This document shows positions 49,601 to 59,086 of a DNA stretch of 64,000 nt, piece by piece. Both the position numbers and the translations under genes were made by a program. The notes beneath the pieces were generated by a model. That model was not told the origin of the DNA. It did not search any database and was given only the letters and a program-made list of their open reading frames with translations. Origin of the DNA: Antilocapra americana. Lineage: Eukaryota > Chordata > Mammalia > Artiodactyla > Antilocapridae. The stretch is from the NCBI GenBank assembly GCA_007570785.1, contig ML662449.1:12525564-12589563 (forward strand), written 5' to 3'. Numbering within the stretch: the stretch's first letter is position 1; each line of letters starts with the position of its first letter.

Positions 49601-52600
49601 TCCTTTTGTTTGGATGGAAGAAGACACTTAAGATATAGGATAGCTAAAGAAATGCCATCTAAAAGGGCATAGGACTTTTTTTTAATGACACACTGGGATC
49701 CATGAGTAGAAATTAGAAGGAAATAATTTCTTTTTTGTCATTAAAAACAAAGCGGGGGTGGAGTGGGGACAGAGCTTCATCTAGAATTTGGAATTGTGGA
49801 GCTGCCCTAAGAGGTAGTGTGTTCCTGCTATTCCTCGAGGACCCCGCCTGAGCTGGGCAAGGAGCATGGTACAGAATATATGTATTCAGGGCCTAGAACA
49901 TGTTTGGATGAGATCATTTTTTTAACTAAGTGGTCTTTTTCAAAGATTTTATGGATGTTCTTATTTTTTATTTTATGACCCCCACAGCTTTGTAGCATAG
50001 TGCCTTAAACACAGTAGACCTTCATTAATTATTAAATCGAATCAAAGCTATGAAAGAAAATACCCAATTGTGTCTATAACACAACTCAGTCTCCTTGCCT
50101 ACTTCATGCTTCTGACCCCCTTTTTATTCCCAACCAAAATTTCTAGACGCTAGCCACCACTTCAGGACACTTGGGCTTTTCCTAGAGTGATAGACAATAG
50201 GGGGCATTTCAGATCTTACATTTCCTGTGTATTCTTTCTTCTACTTCCAATTTTATAACAGACTAAATTTGATACTGTGGTGAATGAATAAACATTACAA
50301 AGAGTTCTTTACAAATAGAAGTACCTATATCTTTAAGCAACCCCAGAATGTACATTAATATTATACCATCTGAGGTATATTTTTGTAGATTAAAAATAAA
50401 TGAGAGTGAAATTGGCATACAGTGCCTTGTTTTAAGTCATATTTCTAGTCCCTGGACTTCTGGCTTTGATTTATATCCAGTGTGGTGTCTAAGCAAGAAT
50501 CCTTGAGGAGTCTCCTCTTACTATTTAAGAGCCAGGGAATGTAGAAGAGTGACAGTTTCTTTTACATGTTTCATTCTGTTCTTTTGCAAAGAAGGGATGT
50601 GCTGATAAATAATAAGCAGGTGGTAGAGTGAAAGGTTTATTGATCTGAGAAACTTCTTTCCAGTATTTCCCCACAGAAGTGCACTTGGCATTTTGGGTGT
50701 GCCAGTTCTTTATGCAGAACTGTCCCACCTATTGCAGGATATTTAATATTAGGTTGGTACAAAAGTAATTATGGTTTCGGACCATGAATTTTAAGTCATT
50801 ATAAATAGGCTCAAATACATCTTTATATTAATCAAAATAGGAACCATTACAGTCAACACATTTTTGCCAACAAGAAATAATTTTGTTTATTCCTGTAGCA
50901 TAAAAATCTGTGCTTCAGGATTCCATGAACTCTTGGAAAGCATTTTCTGCCTCCTCCTGGTTATGGAAGTGTTTTCCCTGCAAAAAGTTGTCAACATGCT
51001 TGAAGGAGTGGTAGTTGGTTGGCAAGAGGTCAAGTGACTATGGTGGATGAGACAAAACTTCATAGCCCAATTCATTTAACTTTGAAGCATTGGTTGTGCA
51101 AAGTGTGGTCGGGCATTGTCATGGAGAAGAATTGGGCCCTTGCTGTTGACCATTGCCAGCTACAGGTGTTACAGTTTTTGGTGCATCTCATTGAACATAC
51201 TTCTCAGATGTAATGATTTCACCAGGATTCCGAAAGCTATATTGGGTCAGATGGGCAGCAGGCCACCAAATAGTGACCATGACATTTTTTTGGTGCAAGT
51301 TTGGCTTTGAGAAGTGCTGTGGAGCTTCTTCTTGGTCCAACCACTGAGTTGGTCGTTGCCGGTTGTATAAAATTCACTTTTCGTCACATGTCACAATCCG
51401 GTTGAAAAATGATTTGTTGTTGTGTAGAATAAGAGAGGATGTCACTTCAAAGTGATTTTTTTTTTGATTCACAGTCAGCTCATTAGCACCCACTTATCAA
51501 GATTTTTACCTTTCTAATTTGCTTCAAATGTCAAATGACCATAGAATGGTCAGCGTTGAATTCTTTGGCAGTTTCTTGTGAGTTGTAAGAGGATCAGCCT
51601 CACTGATGCTCTCAGTTGGTCACTCAACTTCTGATAGCCAACCACTGCACACCTCATCTTCAAGGCTCTCGTCTCCTTTGCAAAATTTCTTGAACCACCA
51701 CTGCACTGTACATTGATTAGCAGTTTCTGGGCCAGATGCATTGTTGATGTTGCAAGTTGTCTCTGCTACTTTACGGCCCGTTTTGAACTTGAATAAAAAA
51801 ATTGCTCAAATTTGCTTTTTATATATCACCATTTCTATAGAATAAAATAAATATGAAGTAAACAGCAAGTAATGTCATTAGCAAAAAAATAAAGCAAGAA
51901 ATGCACATTAAAATAATACATAACAATGTAGCCACATTTATTTAAGAATTTATTCCAATATTAAAGTCTGAGTTCAACAATGTAGAATAGCCATTACTTT
52001 TGCACCAACCTAATATTCTCGGTCCCTTCCCACTGAATGCCATTTGAGTCCTCAAATCATTGTGATGGCCAACAAATGCAGCCACCAAATGCCCCTTACA
52101 CAGCTGATACTACCTCTGGTTAAGAACTACTATCCTACAAAAAATCTTTCTAAGTCTTACTTCTGTAATTTCCTATTGTGTACTTTTCTTCGTATTTTTA
52201 CTGTCATATTCCTTATGTTTCATTGCTGCCTCCTTTTCATCTTTACTAGGCAACAAGAATCTTAGGGATCAAAGATTGACTCTCTGCTTTTACAATTTTG
52301 GAGGAGTATGTAATGAGGTCAGGAAGAAAACTAATTGTTTAGTCTAGCAGTCATCTGGGATGAGTGCTTAAACCCTGACTTCCAATCCAGTGAGAATTCA
52401 ACTTGACACAGCTCTGTATTCTCAATCTGAGTAGATCTCATAGTTAAAAAACAGCTTATAATCTCAAAAGTACACAAAACCTGTGTTTTTAAATCCCTTT
52501 AGCCATTAAGAATTAATGGCCAAAGTACTAAAAAATTATTTCATTGAAAAGTCAGCTGCTTAATGTTGAGATAAAGTAATTATAGATTTTTAAATCTTTA

Positions 52601-55600
52601 AAGCCATTTTGTCATGTTTATGAATGCATCAATGTGTAGTAAAGCCTGTTAAAGTGCATGGAAGTGATCTAAACTGTACTCTTGAGGTTCAGTTCCTCTA
52701 CAGGGACAGGAGTAGGGAAGGACATATAAGCAGCCTTCATTATATCTGTAGTTTAAATTTCTTTTAAAATATCTGAAGCAAAAATGGTTTTAGTAAGAAT
52801 GATAAAAGTTGGGTAGTTAGTACCCAGGTGTTTGTATATTCTTTTTGTATATTTGAAAATTTCACAGTCTTAATTATCTTAAAACTATGAAGACTTTATC
52901 TATTACAGGTTAGCTACTAATTGAAATCAAGTAGAATTTCATAATACCAAAGTTCTAATTGCGAAAGTTTTTTTTTTTTCATTTAGCTTCTTTGCTACAT
53001 ATAATCATTCTTCTTTGTCTTTTTGTGTTTCTTTTACACAACCTGTTTCCACTTCCTCTGTGCAGGTTTTTCCCCCTCTGATATTATCATCAACTCATAT
53101 GCATAGAAAACGCCTGAAAACAAAACTGAGAATTTCTTTTTAACAATGTTTTTAGTTTGGCATATGTCAAAAGTACAGTCATAAGCATTATATCCATTTC
53201 CTTTGGTATGTTTAATCATTCTATGAATTTTTCTGTATCTAGCCTAGCATATGGCAAATATTTGTCATCTGTAGAGTCACAGAGTGGCTAGGAAAGCCAG
53301 TTAACCCTGTTTATTTGTCAACTTTAAACCTCTTTGAGTTATTAAATAAGATTCCTCTTGTCTTGCAAGATTTTGTATTTTCTTCTTATCAGAGCAGTAC
53401 TGAGTACCGCTTTCATTTCCTACCTGGGATTTTATTTTTAAGTATCTTATAACTTGAAATACTTAAAATGGAGACTCAGATTTTACAATTTTTTTTATAT
53501 AGTGAACTTATGTTTTTATTCTGTAATTGCTTCATTGCACAGGTATACCTCAGATCTATTTTGGATTCAGTTCCAGACCACACCACAATAAAGCAAATCA
53601 CAACTGGTTTCATTTCCTAATATATATGTAAAAGTTATGTTTGCACTATGCTATGGTCTCCTAAGTGTGCAGGCTTCCCTGGTGTTCAGATGGTAAAGAA
53701 TCCACCTGCAGTACAGGAGACCTGGGATTGATCCTTGGGTAGGGAAGATCCCCAGGAGAAGGGAATGGCAGCCCACTCCAGTATTCTTGCCTGGAGAATC
53801 CCACGGACAGAGGAGCAGGCAGGCTACCGTCCGTGGGTCACAAAGAGTCGGATACGATTGAGCGAGTGAGCACACCAAATGTGCAGTAATAGCATCATGA
53901 AAGTTCCTCAGTTGTGTCCAGCGCTTGCAACCTCGTGGACTGTAGCCTACTAACTAGGCTCCTCTCTCCATGGAATTTCCCACCATTGAGCCACCAGGAA
54001 AGCCCTTAATTTTAAAGTACCATTAATGCTAAATGCTAACCATCATCTGACAATGCAGAGTTGCCATAAATCTTCAATTTATAAAAAATTCAGTATCTGT
54101 GAAGCATAATAAAATGAGGTCTGCCTGAATTCTTCTGCACTCCACTCACTCTTAAGAAACCACTGTCACAGCAAAGATTATGCAAGTTATTAATCTCTAC
54201 TCTAAATTTCAGGGAAAATATGTCACATATGTAATAAATAGATTACCATTATTTTAAAGAAAGAATAAAAATCTCTATTTTTCTTATTCTCAATTGATCA
54301 AACGTATTTTATTCAAAATAGTAGCAGTGATGTCCTTGATTATGTATTAACATATATATATTTTTTATATTTCTGTGTGTAGGTGAAATGAATACCAGCA
54401 GTGACATAAGAGATATTTTCTTTTGTAATTATAAAATAGTTGACTTACTCTTAAAGCAGTATGGTGTTATTTCTTTTTTAACTTTTGTTTTATGTTGGAG
54501 TACATATACTCCAATACAATGTGTTACACGTGTTGGGTATGCAACAGCATGATTCAGTTATACATTTACATGTATCTCTTCTTTTTCAAATTCTTTTTCC
54601 AATTACATGGTTATAGTATAATGAGTACAGCTCCCTCTTTTTTTTTTTTTTTTGAAAAAAAGGTTATCTGTTATCTATTATGGTTATCTGCTGTGAAAAG
54701 GTTATCTATTGAGATTGATGTACCTGCTAATTTTTGCTATTAATCTTTTTTTTCTCTTAGGCAATAAGCAATAAGGACCAGCATAGCATATCATATACCT
54801 TGTCTCGAGCACAGACAGTGGTGGTTGAATATACTCATGACAGCAACACTGATATGTTTCAGGTATTATAACATCTAAACTTTTTTTCCTAAAAAACAAA
54901 AAAAGATTTAAAACCTGTTGTAATTGACTTTCACTCTGGTCAGCTTAAAGGTTATCATACTTAATGCATTTCATTAAAATATATGTTGATTTCTAAACCC
55001 CATGAATACTCACATAGCATGAGTAAGAGATGGGCTCTGATATCTGAATTTCTGGTAAACATTACTTAGCCACTCTTTGCATCAGTTTCCTCCAATAGAG
55101 TAAGATAATAGAACTTCCTTCAGATAGATGACTATTAGGAAGCTTAAATGTGTTAGTCCCTCTGAAGTACTCAGAACTGTGCCAGGTACCTGGTAAACAC
55201 TTAGCTATTAATATTAGTAGCTGTAAAAATAATTATTATCTATTATTATATGAAAAAGAAACCAAGGGATATTTTATACACATTTCTGATCTTTTTTTGC
55301 TATTACTTCTCACTTTCCTCTCTAGGCAACTAAAAGTACAGTTTCTAATTATTCATATCATATATGTGAAAACAAACTTTCTTCTCAGCACATATTTGGT
55401 CAAAGCTAATGGTAGAGTAAGTTTTTATTTCTCTCATTCTTTGTACCAGTCCAGTACTGATGGTTTTATAAAATGATAGAAAAGCCAAACCTTAAAGACA
55501 TAAGTAAGCAAGATTCTTGATATTCATGACATTGTCTCTCTTAATATTGGGTTTTTGTAGTCTTGGGCTTTTTTGAAACAAACTTAAATAGGCTATAAAG

Positions 55601-58600
55601 TGCCTAATAATGTTGTTCTTATAATTATTGTCCCAGGGACTTTTCAGTTTTTCTTAACCTTATGAGATAAAATGAAGATGAAAAGGCCTGGAGGTGTCTT
55701 TGCTGTAGTCAGTAACAAAATATTTCTTTAAAGTCACTTTGCACTCGACCCCTCTTAATGGAATGCTGAATTTTTTAGAATAGTGGAAATATTTTTAGTT
55801 CCAAAGGTTTAAGACCATTTTCTTTAGATACCATATTCTTAGAAATAAAGAAAAGGAACATCCAAATGTTACATTTTTTTTTAATCAATAAATTTCCCCC
55901 TAAAACTATCCAGACTAAATAAGGACTTTGTACTTAGTGGCAGGATAAAAACACTAGAGTTTTATCTGAAAGTGTATTGATGAAAGGAATTCTTAAAGCT
56001 CAACTATGCAAAGAACAAGTTAAGAGTCATCAACTTTGTACAGGGTCAGTAGTTTTTCTCAATAACAGTTTTCTTTATTTTTTATGATACTACTTGTTCA
56101 ATGTTATTTGTTTTTGGCTGTGCTGGGTCTTCATTGGTGCCAGCAAGCTTTCTCTAGTTGCAGTGAGTGTGGGCAACTCTCTTGCAATGAGCGGGTTTCT
56201 CATTGTGGTGGCTTCTCTTGTTACAGAGCACAGGCTCTAGGCTCATGGGCTTCAGTACTTACAGTGCTTGGACTTAGTTGTCCCATGACACATGGGATCA
56301 TCCCAGACCAAGGGTCAGACCTGGGTCCCCTGCATGGTAGGCAGGTTCTTAACCACTGCACCACCAGGGAAGTCCTATGATGCTACTTATTAACAAATAC
56401 ATTAATGAACTGATTTCTAAATGTTCAGTACCCTATGATAATTGTCACTTTCACCATCTTCCACCGATTTCATTTTTTCAACTTTTATCTTTCAAAATGA
56501 AATTAATTAATTTACTAGCTAGTACATTTGCAGATGTTTTTACTTCACTGACACCTCATCCAGCAGAACTCTGTTCAAGGAAACTTGTCCCTCTGAAATA
56601 TGGCCAAGAACCAGAAAGAAAACAGAAAAGACATTTAGGCATATAAAATAAATGCCACAGAGTCCATGTACTGAAATTCCTTTTCTCTGCTCCCTAGAGA
56701 ATCCCTTAGGCCATCACCAACAAACTTTTGAAATACTATTCTTTGAAGTTTGGTTATTTGATTTCTCAGCCCATAGCAGAATTAAGAGTAGCTGGTTCGA
56801 GGAGTATGCTGCTAGAGACAAGTATACTTATCAATAAGAAATGAGAGTGGACAGGAGAAAATCTGTGAAATAGACATAAGACCTTAAAGCACGACTTTGT
56901 AAGGTTTTAACATAGGGATCAGTGTTCTTCTATACCTTTATTAGCACCCAAAGACGTCACTGCACTTCAGCTTAATATAAACGGTATTCATAGTGTAATG
57001 TCCTGGAGTCATCATAGAAGATTTACTTTTATGTTCATTACGTTCTGTTAAGGAAACTAGAATAATATGTGGTAGACATATTTAACCCCGTCTATCCCAA
57101 GGGGTTAAAATTAAAATCTTCAGCCACTTAGAAATCTCAGCTATCCTAAACTCTTTATTCCCTGAGGGTTTCCTATAGTCTGGGTTGTAAGTTCCTACTT
57201 AATTCTATGCTCTAAGTGGTTACTACATCAGAAGAAATCTGACAGATTGGTTTTCAAGGGTATAGATACCTCCAGAGTTAAGTGTGATAAGTTTGAGCTT
57301 TAGAAATTTCAGAAGCTTGATGATTTCACCTTATTGTTTGTGCCTTTGAGTGAATTTTCTGCTGTGTTCCCTTCAATAGGTTTATAGATATTTCTTTTTC
57401 TCTTAGATTGGCCGGTCGACTGAAAGTCCCATTGATTTTGTAGTAACTGACACAGTTCCTGGAAGTCAAAGTAATTCTGATACACAGTCAGTGCAGAGCA
57501 CCATATCAAGATTTGCTTGTAGAATCATATGTGAACGGAATCCCCCCTTTACAGCACGGATTTATGCTGCAGGATTTGACTCATCAAAAAACATCTTTCT
57601 TGGGGTAAAAAGCTTTTTTCCTAAATGTTGCCTTTCATAACCACTTCTGTTTCCCAGTTTACAAATAAACAGAAGCTATTTTTCCTACTAGGAGAAGGCT
57701 GCCAAATGGAAGACATCAGATGGACAGATGGATGGCCTGACCACTAATGGCGTTCTTGTTATGCATCCACGCAATGGGTTCACAGAAGACTCCAAACCTG
57801 GAATATGGAGAGAAATATCAGTGTGTGGAAATGTGTTCAGCCTGCGTGAAACCAGATCAGCTCAGCAGAGAGGGAAAATGGTGAGTACTAAGATGTAAAC
57901 TTCATACTTAATTACAGTGGACTTCATAGGATAAGTTGGACTGAATGCATTACGTATTCCCCAAAACTATTAAATCTTTTGCTGATACAAAATGTAGATA
58001 TCAGGCTCTGACTTCCAGATACTATACCAGGAGGATAGTATCCTAGTTTTCAATGAGGACACTCTAAAAATTTATATTTTGTTAATATATTTTTTTAATT
58101 AATTAATTTTTAAAAAATTTTCTTTACATTATTGTGTTGGTTTTGCCATACATTGACATGATATATATTTTAAAACCTAAGCTTTCCCAATTTAAACAAC
58201 ACTCTGTGTATTTTCTATTTATATCTGTATATCCTTTGTCCAAGATATTTACCAAATTGGAAATGTTAAGCTTACTGATTAGTCAGCTGGTTTAATCATA
58301 AATTGTCTTTACTATAACTCTGAAAAGATGTGTTACTGTTCAATATTTTATCCTTGATTTTGAAACCTATATTTTTCATGACTGCCATTCAAGTCTCTTC
58401 AATAAACAACCAGAGGAAATCTCGATTTCTTGAGTAAGGCACTTATAAGACCAAAACTCTGAAGTAAAAATCCAAAACTCCATGGTGAATGTGTGTTTTT
58501 TGATTCTTGTTTCCTCTAGGTGGAAATTGAAACCAATCAGTTACAAGATGGCTCATTAATTGATCTCTGTGGCGCAACATTGCTGTGGCGTACTGCAGAA

Positions 58601-59086
58601 GGCCTTTCCCACACTCCTACCGTGAAGCATTTAGAAGCTTTAAGACAGGAAATCAATGCAGCGCGACCTCAGTGCCCTGTAGGGTTCAACACACTAGCGT
58701 TTCCCAGCATGAAGAGAAAAGATGTCGTTGATGAAAAACAGCCTTGGGTGTATCTAAACTGTGGCCATGTGCATGGCTATCATAACTGGGGAAACAAAGA
58801 AGAACGTGATGGAAAAGATCGGGAATGTCCTATGTGTAGGTCTGTTGGTCCCTATGTCCCTCTGTGGCTTGGATGTGAAGCTGGATTTTATGTGGACGCC
58901 GGCCCTCCAACCCATGCATTTAGCCCATGTGGGCATGTGTGTTCAGAAAAGACAACTGCGTATTGGTCCCAGATCCCGCTTCCTCACGGTACTCACACTT
59001 TTCATGCCGCCTGTCCCTTCTGTGCACATCAGTTGGCTGGTGAACAAGGCTACATCAGACTCATTTTCCAAGGACCTCTAGACTAA
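46559..59086 (+). CDS. PELI1: Pellino-1 E3 ubiquitin ligase, complete six-exon coding region
   Basis: The coding sequence joins 46559-46629, 49369-49498, 54761-54862, 57407-57604, 57692-57880 and 58520-59086, giving 418 codons plus TAA. All introns are GT/AG and no stop interrupts the frame. I recognise it as Pellino-1 from the N-terminus MFSPDQENHPSK, the central IGRSTES segment and the C-terminal RING-like block. Residues about 15-275 form the family's FHA domain with its extra wing, which binds phosphothreonine partners. Residues about 280-418 hold the Cys/His cluster: C282, C311-G-H313, C333-P-M-C336, C367-G-H369, C371, C395-P-F-C398. From knowledge of the family, Pellino-1 is a cytosolic ligase that adds K63-linked ubiquitin to IRAK1 in TLR/IL-1 receptor signalling and also restrains T-cell activation. 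The length equals that of the mammalian protein as I know it. PELI2 and PELI3 are the alternatives, but the sequence fits PELI1 better. Confidence 0.97.
47455..47610 (+). mobile_element. MIR-type SINE
   Basis: GCTGTGTGGCCTTAGGCAAG, TCACTTAACCATTTTGGGCC and TTCCTCTTCTGTAAAATGAC make this the clearest MIR in the window. Confidence 0.75.
48470..48700 (+). mobile_element. MIR-type SINE remnant
   Basis: CCTAGATTCCAGTTCTAACT, then GTCACTTGTGTGACCTTCAG, then GTGCCTAGTACATAGTTAAC. Diverged. Confidence 0.55.
49369..49498 (+). CDS. PELI1: PELI1 exon 3, residues 24-67
   Basis: The exon is bounded by an AG at 49367-49368 and a GT donor at 49499. It completes the split Gly24 codon and encodes the basic stretch GDRGRRKSRFALFKRPK followed by PSTVHIACTPQAAK. 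This is the start of the FHA-containing half. The exon ends in phase 0. Confidence 0.96.
50749..52013 (-). mobile_element. Mariner DNA transposon, 1265 bp, with both TIRs
   Basis: TTAGGTTGGTACAAAAGTAA opens at 50749, and the matching inverted end (CCATTACTTTTGCACCAACC plus TAA) closes at 52013. TA flanks both sides (50747-50748 and 52014-52015). The minus strand encodes mariner transposase remnants, for example NQCTVQWWFKKFCK followed by GDESLEDEVCSG around 51718-51640. Stops and frameshifts break the gene. The ends resemble the Hsmar1/MADE1 type. Confidence 0.92.
53673..53876 (+). mobile_element. Bov-tA SINE inside the Tigger element
   Basis: The head GCTTCCCTGGTGTTCAGATG and body CCACTCCAGTATTCTTGCC. 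AAGTGTGCAG at 53663-53672 and AAATGTGCAG at 53877-53886 flank it. Confidence 0.92.
53901..54005 (-). mobile_element. Bov-tA SINE, deleted copy
   Basis: Antisense TTCCTCAGTTGTGTCCAGCG, GACTGTAGCCTACTAACTAG, then directly GAGCCACCAGGAAAGCCC. The middle of the element is missing. Confidence 0.75.
54761..54862 (+). CDS. PELI1: PELI1 exon 4, residues 68-101
   Basis: The polypyrimidine tract and AG end at 54760, and the donor GTATTA starts at 54863. The exon is exactly 34 codons, in phase 0 at both ends. It begins AISNKDQHSISYTL and ends SNTDMFQ, a beta-rich part of the FHA core. Skipping it would keep the frame. Confidence 0.96.
55020..55225 (+). mobile_element. MIR-type SINE remnant
   Basis: CACTCTTTGCATCAGTTTCC, then CTCAGAACTGTGCCAGGTAC and CTGGTAAACACTTAGCTATT, in MIR order. 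Confidence 0.55.
56099..56375 (-). mobile_element. CHR-type SINE with target duplication
   Basis: The antisense copy reads TTTTTGGCTGTGCTGGGTCT at its left and CCACCAGGGAAGTCC at its tRNA-like right end. TATGATACTACTTGTT at 56083-56098 and TATGATGCTACTTATT at 56376-56391 flank it, with two differences. Confidence 0.85.
57407..57604 (+). CDS. PELI1: PELI1 exon 5, residues 102-167
   Basis: The acceptor TCTTAG ends at 57406 and the donor GTAAAA starts at 57605. The 66 codons open with IGRSTESPIDF, which carries the Gly-Arg pair and following Ser typical of FHA phosphopeptide-binding loops. Then come a Ser/Gln-rich segment (SQSNSDTQSVQST) and RFACRIICER. Phase 0 at both ends. Confidence 0.96.
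57605..57691 (+). other. PELI1: PELI1 intron 5, 87 nt
   Basis: This is a very short GT/AG intron with a T-rich tract before CTACTAG. It is close to the lower size limit for efficient splicing in mammals. Confidence 0.9.
57692..57880 (+). CDS. PELI1: PELI1 exon 6, residues 168-230
   Basis: The acceptor CCTACTAG ends at 57691 and the donor GTGAGT starts at 57881. The 63 codons include GQMDGLTTNGVLV, whose Thr-Asn pair fits the second FHA binding loop, then MHPRNGF and SVCGNVFSLRETRS. The preceding intron is only 87 nt (57605-57691). Confidence 0.96.
57881..58519 (+). other. PELI1: PELI1 intron 6, 639 nt
   Basis: This is a GT/AG intron (GTGAGT to CCTCTAG). It contains a short piece of ruminant L1 3' end in antisense at about 58085-58161. 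Confidence 0.9.
58085..58161 (-). mobile_element. Ruminant L1 3' end, short fragment
   Basis: A T/A-rich run is followed by TTTCTTTACATTATTGTGTT and GGTTTTGCCATACATTGACA. It lies in intron 6, about 360 bases before exon 7. Confidence 0.75.
58520..59086 (+). CDS. PELI1: PELI1 exon 7 coding part, residues 231-418, RING-like domain
   Basis: The acceptor TTCCTCTAG ends at 58519. The exon opens with GTG (Val231), which is an internal codon and not a start. It encodes the end of the FHA region and the whole catalytic half. The Cys/His cluster reads CPVG (282), CGH (311-313), CPMC (333-336), CGHVC (367-371) and CPFC (395-398). From knowledge of the family, mutation of H313 or C336 is used to kill ligase activity. 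The C-terminus is IFQGPLD, then TAA at 59084-59086. The exon continues into the 3' UTR. Confidence 0.97.
   Translation: MEIETNQLQDGSLIDLCGATLLWRTAEGLSHTPTVKHLEALRQEINAARPQCPVGFNTLAFPSMKRKDVVDEKQPWVYLNCGHVHGYHNWGNKEERDGKDRECPMCRSVGPYVPLWLGCEAGFYVDAGPPTHAFSPCGHVCSEKTTAYWSQIPLPHGTHTFHAACPFCAHQLAGEQGYIRLIFQGPLD

Larger units (their letters stand above)
53540..54127 (-). mobile_element. Internally deleted Tigger1-type DNA transposon
   Basis: CAGGTATACCTCA at 53540 and its near complement TGAGGTCTGCCTG ending at 54127 are the terminal repeats. The inner wording (CCAGACCACACCACAATAAA, GCTAACCATCATCTGA, then AGTTGCCATAAATCTTCAAT) places the two Tigger1 ends side by side with the transposase gene missing. 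Two SINE pieces lie inside it. Confidence 0.8.
49499..54760 (+). other. PELI1: PELI1 intron 3, 5262 nt
   Basis: This GT/AG intron holds a 1265-bp mariner (50749-52013) and a Tigger1-type element (53540-54127) with SINEs inside it. The rest, 49499-50748, 52014-53539 and 54128-54760, shows nothing I recognise. Confidence 0.85.
54863..57406 (+). other. PELI1: PELI1 intron 4, 2544 nt
   Basis: This GT/AG intron contains a MIR-like piece near 55020-55225 and a CHR-type SINE on the minus strand at 56099-56375. The remainder is unassigned AT-rich DNA. Confidence 0.85.

Noticed and set aside
58761..59081. Second open frame across PELI1 exon 7
   Set aside because: It is a shifted-frame shadow of the Pellino RING-like coding sequence, which is the frame that joins to the other exons.
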